Shown: positions 34,540 through 46,460 of the stretch, piece by piece
Numbering within the stretch: position 1 is the first letter of the stretch
Layout: every line of letters starts with the position of its first letter
NCBI GenBank assembly: GCA_036023115.1
Contig: JAYKKT010000080.1
Location: 12,092,001 to 12,156,000, forward strand
Source of the DNA: Brasenia schreberi
Taxonomy: Eukaryota > Streptophyta > Magnoliopsida > Nymphaeales > Cabombaceae
Length of the DNA stretch: 64,000 nucleotides
Direction: 5' to 3'
Made by a program: the position numbers and the translations under genes
Notes under the pieces: generated by a model
What the model was told of the DNA's origin: nothing
Databases searched by the model: none
Seen by the model: the letters and a program-made list of their open reading frames with translations, nothing else

Positions 34540-35405
34540 GTGTTAACCCTTATGATCTAGAGCAACATTTATCAAAACTCTCCATGAACATGTCTATTTT
34601 AAATTTGATATAAACCTCATCTAAATATAAACAAGTCTTAGAAAGAATCCTAGAGAAAGCCAAGGTTAACAACTTTATAACTCCTGAATCCCTATCTTTC
34701 TTGGTCTCCCCCATCCATATCAAGACTCTCATCGTGTTCACCAAGGAGGAATTAGATAGACCCACTACAACCCACAACCAAGCTTTGCACATAAAGGTGG
34801 TATTGAATCACCACACTCTTAAGAAATGTTTGGTTGATGGGGGATGAGGTCTAAATATCCTTCTCTCCACATAGCCTTTCAAATTGGGGTACCCGTATCT
34901 AGTCTTGAATCAAGTGTAATTATCATCACCGGATACGATGACAATTCATCCACCCCATAGGATTCATCGAGTTACCCATGAAAGTTGGTCCTATTTCACA
35001 TGTAGGGTTGTTTAATGTCTTAAATATAAACCCCACTACAACTTGTTACTAGAGAGGCCTTGGATATATCCATTCAAGCCATCCATTCAATCTTTTACAA
35101 ATACCTAAAGATCCCATGGGATAACCAAGTCATGGTAGTCTTTGGAGAAGACAACCCACACCTTAAGGGAATACAAAGATTTCCTTGTCTATCAAGTGAC
35201 CCATTGTGTGGTGTGGAAAAGGTCATTGGAGAGCCCAATCCACCCAAGTTGTCCAACCCCAAACCGTCCACTCCCAAGGTTGTGTACATCCTAGGGGAGC
35301 CTACATCCTTCATTTCCAAAACCGTGCACCTCCTAGGCACACCCAAGAAAGCCCGAGTACATAATCATACCATGGATGATACATTGTTTCAAGGTTATCC
35401 CCTTT
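34540..35405 (+). pseudogene. Protease and linker region of the Tat element
   Basis: HHTLKKCLVDGG then a TGA, then GLNILL matches the active-site strand of retroviral-type aspartic protease, where Asp-Gly(/Ser)-Gly is catalytic (codons around 34832-34850). The TGA replaces the small residue after Asp-Gly-Gly. The frame 35060-35410 (IPWDNQVMVVFGEDNPHL onward) is a downstream linker rich in Pro/Ser. Confidence 0.65.
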
Positions 35406-36149
35406 ATTAAAAATTTTCAAAACTTAAAAAGCCTTGAAACATATTGTTGAATATAGGGTATGCATCATATTAGGGTTTAGGAGTCAAGAATCAAGGAAGG
35501 TTGGAACTCATCATACCCTCACCTAACCTGGGTCGACATGGTTTAGGGTACAACCCATTCATATCCCTTGAGCCACCACCTAAGACCACTTGGGTCAAGG
35601 GTACGTTAGAGTCGACTAAAACCTAAACCTATGGCCTAAACCTCTTAATTGAAGTCTAAAATGCATGGTGTTTTCTTTGTAGGATTGATGAAAGACCCCT
35701 CTTTTAAAAAAATCTAAAAAAAGTATATATTTAGAAAAACCAAAAAAATCTAGAAAACTCACAAAATCCAAAAACATTAGAAAAGTCTAAAAATTTCAAA
35801 AAGAAAGTCTTTTACATTCCTTCCTCTAGTATTTGTCTACAAAAAGCCAAAAAATTAAAAAAAGCCAAAAATTCTAAAGTCTGGTTTTTAAAATCATGTA
35901 CAAACTCAAGAATCAATTTTGACAAAACCAATGTATATTCTCAAACAAAGTTGACTCCTTCTCTTGTAAATAATCATTCTCTTGTGAATGATCCTTTCCT
36001 AGAAACTAAGTCACTTGAGAGTGATCAAAGCAAGAAGGAAGATCTCTACATTCATGAGGATGATCAAGCCTCTGAGCTTCCTAAATTTCATAAAATCCTT
36101 GACCTAGAAAAACCTTCAAATTCAATAGGAGGGGATTTTCTAGAGGTTA

Positions 36150-37450
36150 ATCTAGGAAGTGAGTCTAACCCCAAGTGTGTTAAAATAGGAACTTGCTTGC
36201 AAGATCATGAAAAAGCATCATTCATTGCATTCTTGAAATCGTATATAGATGTGTTTGCATGGACCTATAAAGACATGCCTGGTTTATATCCTAGGATTGT
36301 AGAACACCGTTTGCCTCTAGAACCAAATGTGAAACCCGTGAAACAAAATCTTAGAAAAATCTATCCCAATACGCTGCCAAGTCAAAGAGGGTTTAGAAGA
36401 TCCTTTAAAGGATTGATTTATAAAACCCATTGCTTATTCATAATGTCTTTCAAATATTGTTGTTGTTAGAAAATCCAATGGGAAAATTTGTATTTGCATT
36501 GATTTTAGAAACTTGAACAAAGTCAGTGCAAAGGATAATTTTCCACTACTCAACATTGATTTGATAGTGGATAGTACTGCAAATCATGAAATATTTTTCT
36601 TCATGAATGGTTACTCGGGTTATAACCAAATCAAGTTAGCATCAAAAGATCAAGCTAAAACTGTTTTTACTACACTTTGGGTCACATAGTGTTACATGGT
36701 TATGCCTTTGTGTTTGAAAAATGCTGGTGTCACATACCAAAGAGCCATGACAACCATTTTTCATGTTCAAATCTATGAGCTCTTGGAAGTATATATGGAT
36801 GACCTTTTGGTGAAATTAAAAACCTGATGCACACACATAAAATCTTTGCAAAAGGTTTTTGAAGGACTTTATACTTTATAAAGTGAAACTAAACCCTCAA
36901 AAGTGTGTTTTTGGAATGGAATCAAGAAAACTCTTAGGATTCGTGGTTAGCCAAAGGGGCATAGAGGTCGACTCCTCTAAGTGTCGAGCCATCATAGACA
37001 TGCCTCCACCGTCCAACTTAACCCAGGTTTGTAGCCTCCAGGGTCAACTCCAAGCTATTAGGAGATTCATCTCCATCTTAGCAAAAAGATGTGAACCCTT
37101 CAATAGACTTTTGCGAAATGGTGTTAAATTTGATTGGAATTTCGATTGCCAAAAAGCTCTTGAATGATTGAAAACTTATTTGTTGAATCCTCCAATTTTA
37201 AAACCTCCAAAGCCAGGAAAGCCTTTACTTCTTTATCTTTCCCTTCATACGAATGTATTGGGTGCTTTGCTTGCTCAATATGAGGATGATAGTCTCAAAG
37301 AGTATTATTTACCACATTTCAAAAACTCTATTGGCATATGAATGAAATTATCAAGTCATGGAGAAAACGTGTTTAGCCTTCGTATGAGCTTGCCAAAAGT
37401 TTAGACATTATTTTCAAGATCATGAAATTTGGATAGTATCTAAACTTGAC
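36150..37450 (+). pseudogene. Reverse transcriptase and RNase H of the Tat element
   Basis: CLQDHEKASFIAFLKSYIDV and FAWTYKDMPGL lead into VEHRLPLEPNVKPVKQ, the usual start of plant gypsy RT. ICIDFRNLNKVSAKDNFPLL, FMNGYSGYNQI, LKNAGVTYQRAMTTIF and the catalytic VYMDDLLVK follow (YMDD codons 36792-36803). Then come LNPQKCVFGMESRKLLGFVV and GQLQAIRRFISILAKRCEPF (RT connection), and PLLLYLSLHTNVLGALLAQ (RNase H start). Several stops and one frame change break it. The first RT aspartate appears as FMNG instead of FMDG, so a metal ligand is lost. Confidence 0.88.
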
Positions 37451-37689
37451 CCTATCAAGCACCTTTTTAAAAAACCTATCCTAACGGGTAGGTTAGGTAA
37501 ATGATAACTCCTCTTAATGGAGTATGATTTAAAATTCCATCACCAAAACTCCCTTAAAGGATAAGCCCTAGCCGATCATGTGGCCGACTTACCCCTTAAA
37601 GATACATATCCCATACTTGATGAAATGCCCGAGGAGGGTATCTTAACAAATAAAATTGAAATTTCATATTTTATCAAATTGTTTTAATG

Positions 37690-38250
37690 AAAATCAAGTA
37701 TGGAAGATATACTTTGATGGGGGCAAGGAATCAACGAGGGGTAGGGGTAGTCACTATTTTCATACCCCCCAAAAAGAGAGAAATCCTAACGTCATTCTGA
37801 TTAGATTTTCCTTGTTCCAATAATGTGGCCGAATATGAGGCACTCATAGAAGGCCCATCATGTATTGAAGTCTTTGGAGATTCCATACTGGTTGTAAACC
37901 AAGTTTCAAAAATTTGGTAAGTCAAAAATAAAAAACTCATTTCATACCACGAATTGACCACCAAGTTAGTCGATTCTTTCAAATCTTGCACACTCACTCA
38001 CATAGGTAGAGAGGACAACACCATAGCTGATGCTCTTTCTTCACTAGGGTCATCTCTAAGGATCGACCCTACCTTTGGTGGTCGATCCAAGATCCTACAT
38101 TTACCCATTCTTTCCACTCATGATTTAGAGATTTGCCAAAATGACCAAAATCCAAATAAAAAACCTTGGTTTCAAGACATTAAAAACTTTTTGGAAAATG
38201 GAGGATTTCCTAAATCTATTTCCTTTAAAGACAAAGCTTTTATGTGAAAA
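37690..38250 (+). pseudogene. Second (ancestral-type) RNase H of the Tat element
   Basis: A separate RNase H-like segment lies between the RT-linked RNase H and integrase: YFDGGKESTRG (Asp near 37714), LDFPCSNNVAEYEALIEG, IEVFGDSILVVNQVSKIW and HIGREDNTIADALSSLGS. These carry the D-E-D-D pattern. A second RNase H in this position is the hallmark of Tat-lineage plant gypsy elements. The frame from 37954 to 38247 is open; earlier parts are shifted. Confidence 0.8.
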
Positions 38251-38259
38251 ATCTTAACT

Positions 38260-39413
38260 CGATATGTGGTCTTGAGAGGGGTTCTTTATAAAAAGCATTT
38301 TACCAGTATCTTGTTGAGGTGTGTCGACCATAATGAGGCTAAGACCATTTTGCATGAGTTCCACGATAGAGAATGTGGAGGTCACGTCAATGCAAACATG
38401 ATTGTCATGAAAATACTTAGAGCATGTTATTTTTGGTTCACTTTGAAACAAGATTGTCATGACCATGTTAGGAATTATCATCAATGTCACGTGCATGGAA
38501 ATGCCATTTATATCCCATCATTTACATTGCATTCCATCGTTAGCCTATAACCCTTCACCATGTGGGCATTTGATATCATTGGACCAATCACACCTACTGC
38601 ATCCAATGGACATAGGTTCATTTTAGGAGCCACTAAATATTTTTCTAAATGGGTTGAAGCTACCTCCTTCACTAATGTTCAAGGACAACATGTAGTGGCA
38701 TTCATTAAGAAAAATATATTGGCTTGATTTGGAGTTCCAAGAGACCTAATATTAGATAATGGCACCCCATTCAAGAATGAAAAAGTGGAGAGGTTGTGTA
38801 AAACCTATGACATTACTCAACACTTTTCATCGCCCTAGTACCCTCAAGGCAATGGCCAAGCCAAAGCCACAACAAAACTCTCATAAGCATCATTGAGAAA
38901 ACTTTAAAGAAGGGTACGACATGACATGAGAAGCTAGATGAAGCCTTATAGGGTTATAGGACTTCCATCAGCACTCCCACAAATACCACACCATTTGAGT
39001 TGGTCTATGTTACAAATGTCATATTCCCCATTCATACCAGATTGCATTCATTTCATACATCTCTTGCACTCGATTTGCCTATAGAAACCCTGCAACAAGC
39101 TAGAATGGTTGAGCTTGACTTGTTTGAGGAGAAAAGGCTCCTTGCCATGGATCATGCACATGCATACTGGCAAAGGATAGCCCGATACTATAGAAAGCAC
39201 ATGAAGGCTCGCCACTTCAAAGTGAGAGACCTTGTTTTGAAAACCATCCACTATCATGGTCCACATCTACTTAGTAAGTGGCGGCCCAAGTGGGATGGTC
39301 CTTATGTTATAAGAGGGGCAACTACAAATAATGCATATTGTTTGATTGATGTTGAGAGAAGAAATTTAGTAAACCCTATAAATGCCCAATACTTGAAAAA
39401 ATATTATTTCTAA
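38260..39413 (+). pseudogene. Integrase of the Tat element
   Basis: The zinc-binding part reads HEFHDRECGGHVNANM and DCHDHVRNYHQC; the first Cys of the expected CxxC is Tyr (VRNYHQC). The catalytic core has WAFDIIGPI, ILDNGTPFKN and QGNGQAKATTK, where the third catalytic residue, normally Glu, is Lys (AAA at 38863-38865). The C-terminal part 39000-39413 is open and ends RHFKVRDLVLKTIHYHGPHL, KWDGPYVIRGA and a final KKYYF stop. It would have joined element DNA to the host chromosome but is now inactive. Confidence 0.87.
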
Positions 39414-40521
39414 GGTCTACTCTAAATTCTTTTGAAATGATTATGGAAAATGGATCTCCTTTGAATTTCATTAAAGAATGACCAAAATTGATTGTATGAC
39501 CCTGAATTAGAGAATTAATGCTTCATGAAAAGTAGAGCTTCCAAAATCATTTGATGACATTTCAAAAATCTTTGGCTTACAAGGTGAGGCCTAGTTCAAA
39601 ATAGCAAAATATTTTCAAATTATAGGTGCTATTATGAAATGGGACATACTTGTCTAAATCGAGTATCTAAAGGGATAAACTACTTTCCCCATTTCATTCC
39701 TCTTCAAAAAGGAAAATTGGCAAAAATAAAAGAAAAAAAGAAGGAAAACAAAACCTCCAATGTAGAGGACCTCTTAAAAAAAAAAAAGTCAAAGCTCAAA
39801 AAGAACAAATTTTTATCAAAATTTCTTGGCCTTATATCACAAGATGCTTTAAAATGGACCTTGAAAAACCCTTTCCCAAAATCCCCATAGCTTATCCCAA
39901 TAGAGAAAAAGTTTGTCATTATAATACTAGAGTAGGAATAAGACCTACTCATTTGGATTTCATTTTATTTGAGGATTCGACCTCATTGTGTGGGAAATTG
40001 AATTTTGAAATGTTATTCAAAGTTTTCAACAAAACCTCCATTAAATAGTGGGTATTAAAACTGAAGTGAAGGGAAATATAAGAAATTGGAAATCCGTTTT
40101 GATGAAAACCAAAGGGAGTTCCTTTTTGAAATAAATTTTTAAAACCCGAAACATCAAATGAAACATGGGAATCATCCTACTTAGGGCAACTAGCTTTCAT
40201 GAGCTTCTTCTCAAAGCTCCCAAATTAGGTGTAGGTGTCTCTAAGCACCCACTTCACTCACCTCACACTCCATGCACACATGCATCCATAAAAAGGGTTT
40301 TTCATGCATGGTCATCATAGTACTAGGCATTCCCATTCCATGTTAGGTCCCCTTTGGCTAAAATCCCCTCCTTTTCAAATGAGATAAATCCAAGAAAAGA
40401 GATGTTATAGAACGAAGGAGAGATCCATAATCTCAAGAAAATCTAGAAAGAATAATCAAAGGGGTATTTTCTTCTTTGCAATTATTCAAATAAATTTGGA
40501 TTAATGCAAAAGAGGGGCATC
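39414..40521 (+). other. 3' internal region and polypurine tract
   Basis: The stretch between integrase and 3' LTR has short Lys-rich open frames of no clear function. It ends with AAAAGAGGGGCAT (40508-40520), the polypurine tract that primes plus-strand synthesis, one base before the 3' LTR TG. Confidence 0.75.
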
Positions 40522-41790
40522 TGTAAACACACTAAATTTTTTTAAATAAACTCTCATACATTCCAAAATCCATGATTTAAAAATTTTCTCAAAATTTCAA
40601 TAATTTCCAAGCATCACCCTTCAAAAGAAAATGTTTTGGAGAAACTTTGAAACCCCGAATTTCCAAACCAATTTGGATACTTAAAATATTCAAAGCTGGA
40701 GTAAAGCCTAAATCAGAAGGAAACATATTTCTCAGAATAAGATATGGATAGAATAAAAAGGCAAGCATATCCAAATCAAGCAAAGGATTAATTTAGGGCC
40801 AGGACAAACCTCAAGTAGGGCCCAATCGGAGCTCGAGAAAAGCTTAGCAGGTAGCATCCCATTCTACTGCTTTTGCAGTACTGCATGCTACACTTGGCCC
40901 TCCTGGCACGGTCATCCTTGCAGCGATCTATTCAAGACATAGATAAATTAGATGAAAGTTTTGACAAAAAAAGGAAACATAGTAACAAGACAAATTGGCT
41001 TCAGAAACTCATTTTTATGGTAGCAAATGCAGTAAGCAACATCAATCTAAACCGTTTTCTATCATAGGATGCATAATTAAAATATTGACCATACCTGCAA
41101 AAGCTGTTTCCAAGAAACGACTTGGTTGATTGGAAATGAGAAGGAAAAAATTCAATAGATGATGGGATCTAGATCATAGTGCTGGAAAGAGAACATGCTC
41201 TGATAAGTGGTATCCAATCCAATTCCAAGGCAAGTCTGACCTCAATCCGATTCAAAGAAAGGATCCACTCAAGACAAGGCTTAATCCAATTCCAAGTCGA
41301 GCATGACTTGATCTAAGTCAAGTCAAAATTTAAGTTCAGGTTGAATGACTTCACCAACTAAAGGAAGCATGTGACCAAGCCACGACTAAGGGTGTGTTTG
41401 GAAAAAGGTGGCTAAGTAATTCAACCAAAGCATCTTATCTAGGGCTACAAATTGAGGTCAAGTTTATCAAGGCTCTAGCCAAGTCGAGAAAGATGCACAT
41501 GGCTTGACCAAGACAAGAAAGGCATGGATCGGGTACACCATCACATGGGTTGCATCAAGCCCACATGGGCTCAAGGGAGACTACTCTCCAGCCCCACATG
41601 CCTCATGTGCAGCCAAAGAAATCCATAAATTTTCATTGGATCGAACCCAAATCGTGTCATGCATCAAAGCACCAAGCTCTAATCTATGGAAGACCTTAGA
41701 GGCCCCCTTGAAAACTATAAATCAAGGCCTTGGGGGGTTGGCTTTTAGGAGGGAAAGCAAAGAGAGAGGTCCAGCAAATATAGAGGAAAA

Positions 41791-41857
<67 letters not shown>

Positions 41858-43178
41858 GGGGGGGAGAAGAGGAAGGGATCGCCCCCCTTCTCCCAAGAAG
41901 TTGTCACCCACCTTCAAGCATCCAAGCCTTCGAAGCACCATTTCAAGGTTGATTCTCCCCTTCTCTCTTTCCTTTTTTTCCTTAAGCCTTTTAATTCTAT
42001 TTAAAAGGATTGTAATTAAGGAGCATTTGACTCCAAATTGATGTAATATTTGAGGGGAGATACTGCCCAATTTCATCCAAGCTCATGGGTAACATCACCT
42101 TCTATGTGTTTGGTTTATTGTTTGTTCTACCCCAAAATACATTGTAACTCTTATACCCTCTAATCCCCTCTATGCTTAAGCTATATTAATAATTTCCTTT
42201 GATTATTGGACTTCCTCATGATTGAAATTATTGTGGATGATGATTTAATTTGGTAGAATTCGGTCAGATGCATCCATTAATTTCTTAAAACTAAAAACTT
42301 TGTTTTCTACATTTTGCATCCGTCTGATTTCCAATTTCTTCAGCCCTACTTTACGATCTAAACATGCTAAAACTTGGCACACCCATTCTACACATAGACC
42401 GACTCTCCATAAATTTACAAGAATTTTAGGAACATTTAAGGCCGTGAATAAAATTGGGTAAAACCGAATAGAATTGGAACAGAGTCTGTCAACACTATAC
42501 ATCCTGTAATAGAGGTTGGGTAAAAGTCGCATAACTCTATATGTAGTTATCCAAATTACTTGAAAATGATCTCATTAGAAAGCTGACATCCATAGTTCCA
42601 CAAGATGAATTTTATCAAAATCCAGTACCTGTGTGTTGAGATAAAGTCATTTTTTTAAGCCTTTATATTTCTATCATAGGTTTTATCCTAAATTTCAGAG
42701 TAAGAGACTTCTCTAATTTAATTTTATACATCCACAACATAAAAAATTAAAACAAAAATAGCATAGGAATGTCCACATCTACATCTAATCATATAAAATT
42801 TTGAAGATTTTTGAAAATCTGAGACTGTCAAAACAATTAGGAAAATTGGTTCTTGAAAATAGAATCAGTTTATGTTTTTTAGAATTAAAGTTGATTTTGA
42901 GTCAAGGAATAAACTCACAATTTTTAAAAGTTTGTTTGAATTTTATTTTGGTTTTAAATACATATCAGATCTTAAAACTATTTCAAGCACTTAGACTGAT
43001 CATTAAATGTAGTTCAAGAAGGTTTAAGGCGAAAATAACTCACTTGTCCTCATTCGTTAAGAAGTCACAAATCAAACTTTGTAAGTTTTAAAAAACTTGT
43101 TCGTACGCTAGCACACTCGTATTTGAGAATTGAGTTTCAAGTCTCTTCATTGGCTTTGAAATTAAATTCTCATCTACA
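40522..43178 (+). repeat. 3' LTR of the Tat element (about 2.66 kb)
   Basis: Starts TGTAAACACAC and ends CATCTACA. It retains the promoter part missing from the 5' LTR: TATA box TATAAAT at 41716-41722 followed by a GA repeat (41790-41858). It also carries an insert at about 40846-41206 absent from the 5' LTR. Confidence 0.9.
40846..41206 (-). other. Foreign insert in the 3' LTR with exon/intron-like pattern
   Basis: The 5' LTR reads straight from GAGCTCGAGAAAAG to GATCCAATCCAATTCC, while the 3' LTR has about 360 extra bases here. On the minus strand a GTATGG after TTTTGCAG could be a 5' splice site and TGTCTTGAATAG a 3' splice site. The following exon-like piece would read DRCKDDRARRAKC, then SMQYCKSSRMGCYLL, a Cys/Arg-rich peptide. 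I do not recognise the protein. It may be a captured host gene piece carrying an intron; no clean target duplication was found. Confidence 0.45.
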
Positions 43179-43183
43179 ATAGG

Positions 43184-43421
43184 ATTCTAAAATGGGGATG
43201 GGGATGGAGACTTTGATCCCTAGCCTTGCCCCATACCATCCTATGAAGATCATTGTAAGTCAATGAGTCAATTCATTGTGTCCTGTATGAGATCTATCAA
43301 TTTATGAAGTCCTATAATAAAGAACTTTTGGATAGTTCAATAGGAAATTTTATCCATTGCCATATTATTGAGTGGACTTCAATGTTGACAATGGGGAGCA
43401 ATGAATAACCAAAATAATTCA
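43184..43421. other. Flank of the Tat element, GGGGATGGGG-rich start
   Basis: Continues the GGGGATGG-rich sequence seen before 30754, as expected for an insertion into one repeat. No gene. Confidence 0.4.
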
Positions 43422-43472
43422 TGGAATCTCTCTCCAATATTATGGTCTCATGTATATATATATATGTATATG

Positions 43473-43503
<31 letters not shown>

Positions 43504-43960
43504 GAAAAGGTGAGATTTTGCCCTTGAAGTTGTATCCCAATAGTATATTTGCCCTTAGTGTTAAAAGCTAACATTATCCTAAGGGCTACTTCTACCATTT
43601 TAGTAACATAACCTCAAAATCTATTTTTCTTTTTCCTAGAATACTCTCAACTCACTTTGATCCTAATTCATGGAATCTCTCTCCAATATTATGATCTCAT
43701 GTATATATATATGTATGTATATATATATATATATGAAAAGGTAAGATTTTGTCCTTGAAGTTGTACCCAAAGAGTATATTTGCCCTTAGTGTTAAAAGCT
43801 ACTAAAAAATACCTTAACATTATCCTAGGGGCTACTTCTACCCTTTTAGTATCATAACCTCAAAACCTATTTTTCTTTTCTCTAAAATACTCTCATCTCA
43901 CTCTGATTCTAATTCATGGAATCTCTCTCCAATGTTATGGTCTCTCTCTCTCAAGGAAGC
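43422..43960. repeat. About 247-bp tandem repeat, 2.2 copies
   Basis: The unit starting ATGGAATCTCTCTCC occurs at 43421, 43670 and 43916 (spacing 249 and 246). Each holds a TA/GTAT microsatellite and a segment with TATTTGCCCTTAGTGTTAAA and AACATAACCTCAAAA. An inverted, diverged copy lies at 52545-52760. Confidence 0.85.
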
Positions 43961-44049
43961 CCTCATCGCACTTTGGGATTCAAAATTGCGATGATTATTC
44001 ACTTTTTCTTTGATCTAAACAAATATATTTTGATGGGTATATTCTCAAA

Positions 44050-44152
44050 CATCTTTTTCTCCCAGTTACAAAGGGATGCCTAAGCCCTAAATGCACCCCA
44101 CGAAAATCAAACTCTGACCAGCACACCCTACCAGTTCAGCTAAGGCTCTCCG
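44050..44152 (-). mobile_element. tRNA-derived SINE, minus strand
   Basis: Reading the minus strand from about 44150, TAGCTGAACTGG is an A box (44131-44142) and GAGTTTGATTTTC a B box (44102-44114). The unit closes with TTGTAAC near 44066-44072, then an A/G-rich tail. The TTGTAAC ending is shared with the units at 9.3 kb and 14.6 kb. Confidence 0.55.
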
Positions 44153-44629
44153 TTATCTCAGTCATATATTTAGAAATGGGTAATTTATTAGATTTTTTAT
44201 TGTTTTGATAGAGAACCTTATGTATGCATTGCTTGCTTGAATAACTTTTGTTTTCTGTTTCTATAGATTTTTGTGAAAATGGTGTTTCGAACTTGGTTGC
44301 TTTTCTGGTTGTGATTGAAAATAGATAAAATAGCAAGCAAGTTATGTTGATCATTGAATGTTCAGTCTTTGCCTTAGTCTTGTTATGAAGTATTTAATAC
44401 TACAAATAGAGTGATGTAAACCACTGCGAGATGTTACAAAGTCAAATTTGTTGTGTAAGATTGTGTAATCATTTCTTACTGGTTTTACCCTATAAGTTCT
44501 CCAAGTGAATGTTCGCTTGGTCCGCTATTGTTACCTACTCAATTCCCTAACATTCATCCTTTTTTGGGCCTTTTTCTCAAGTTAGTGTTTAAGAATAACA
44601 TGTCATGTAGATGGTTTTATGTTATTGTC
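44153..44629. other. Intergenic DNA, nothing recognised
   Basis: AT-rich, short frames only. Confidence 0.3.
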
Positions 44630-46075
44630 AAAAATTGAGGACCCGAAGAGCCACTTCTATGATTAGTGTCCACTTCCCTTGTGTATGCGAAAAATGTTAG
44701 GAGGCACTATGAAAATTGATGATTTATTAGCCACTATCACTACCAAGGTGAAGAAATAACTCATTAATAAATATGGGTAAACCACCTTCTAAATATTCAT
44801 TACCTACTATCCAAGAGTCATGAGCCATTATATGAAATGTTATAAAATTCAAAGAGCTATCTAGAAGAGTGAAGAAGGATCTAGAATCAATTCACCATAA
44901 AGTATAAAAGGGGTGGCTGCTCACCTTAAAGATCCATCGATCAACGCACAATAATTTCTATTTCATTTTCTCTAATGTTTGTTCCTTTCTCTTTCTTTAT
45001 TATAGTTCATCATTGTGGCCCTCTTATATAGCAAATAAAGATTTTTCTTTCATTTCCCATTGCTTTTCCTCATCCATTTGGTCTATCATCATTTTGCTAC
45101 ACAATCAAACTTACTATTACTAACATATCAAAGTCTACCCCAAGTAGAAAATTTCACTAAAAGTTTATTTGTTGGAAGATTTTACCTTGTCTTAAATGTA
45201 TAAAAATCTTGTCTTGTCTACTTTATGAAGTATAAACACTCAAAAGTTTTTTCAAAATAAAAAAATTTCATCTTTTAGAAATTTTGTTTTTTTTGGCAAC
45301 TTTGGGTCTTTTAAGGGTTTTTCAAATAAAAACACCTTAAACGAACTTATTTCCGTATCAAAATTGTGTAACAACCCCAAAATGATGGTATATTGCATCC
45401 CTCTAAAAAAAAATCTAATTTTTTTACCCTCAAGACCAAATTGGCAGGATCCTGCCTTTTTAATGATTGCCTTTAAAGAAAGGATAATTTCAAACATTTT
45501 TTTTTTATAAACAAATGAAAAAGAGCACATTGAGAATCAAACCCAAAAATGTTTGCAAATTTATAAAATTCTAAAACCCTTGAAATTCATAAACAAATTA
45601 AATTCAAATAAGACCTAAGGAATTCGCCTGGTCGAGAATAGTCTCATTCTGAGACCTGATACCCAAGGGTTAGAGTGGTTCAATACCCTACACCCGATAA
45701 AGTGGTTAAAGTGGTTCGATACCCTACACTCGTTAAAGTGGTTCGATACCCTACACCCATTTAAAGTGGTTAAATGGTCAAGGTGGTTAAAGATTGACTC
45801 AGAGCAAAAATAGGTCACCCTACAGAAACTGGGAATGAAACTAAGTGATTTCTAAAAATAATATTTGAAGATTTCATTAAATTTGATGTTTTCAAATATA
45901 AAATTGTTTTTTATAAAGTGTTTGAAACCATACCTACCATATATGAAAACTCGGACTAGAAGGAGGCAAATTCTCCATAAAGAGAAGGTCGTATGGACTA
46001 AAAAGGCAACGATCGAGCACTTGCCAATTTTGGTACTATTGGGCAAGGTAACTTGTCATTTTTAGTTTCAGGTAT

Positions 46076-46160
46076 TAGAAAGGAAGGTCGGCGTCAAAAA
46101 AGAAAAGTCGATATTCTATAAAGGAAGGTTGGCGTCCAGGAAGGAAAGTCGGCGTCATCC
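46076..46160. repeat. GGAAGGTCGGCGTC short tandem repeat in solo LTR
   Basis: Variants of AAGGAAGGTCGGCGTC occur about three times between 46079 and 46155, spaced irregularly by 35-60 bases. They are specific to this LTR copy and lie just upstream of the PDH fragment. Confidence 0.6.
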
Positions 46161-46460
46161 ATGAAAAAGGAAAGTGATGCTCGATTTGAAAAGTTGTGAT
46201 GTCTAATTTGGCAAGCTGTGATGTTTAATTTAGTAAGCCACCAAGAGGAAACTTACGAGTTTCGGCATAAATGAATCATATGAACTGCCATAGGTGACCT
46301 TGATACACAATTTGGAAAGTCATTAAGGCATAAAAGATTGGTCGGTTTCATCAATACTTACCTGCCTAGTTCAACATCAAAGGATTAAGCAAATTACCTT
46401 TCCTTGGCCTGATTTGGTAAGTCTTCCAAACAGCCATTGGCCGACTCTTCCACCATAGAT

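Larger units (their letters stand above)
30755..43178 (+). mobile_element. Complete Tat-like Ty3/gypsy LTR retrotransposon
   Basis: The element is bounded by LTRs starting TGTAAACAC (30755 and 40522) and ending CATCTATA (32726) and CATCTACA (43178). It is flanked by a perfect 5-bp duplication ATAGG at 30750-30754 and 43179-43183. Inside are a PBS, gag, protease, RT, RNase H, a second RNase H between RNase H and integrase, integrase and a polypurine tract. The extra (ancestral) RNase H and the gag-pol order mark the Tat lineage. By eye the LTRs differ at roughly one base in ten over the first 150 bases, so the insertion is old. Stops and frame shifts in every domain make it non-autonomous now. 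LTRs of the same family recur at 45.2, 55.9 and 60.6 kb. Confidence 0.93.

Noticed and set aside
41504..42076. Open frames on both strands in the 3' LTR
   Set aside because: They cross the GA microsatellite and LTR leader and have no conserved protein features.
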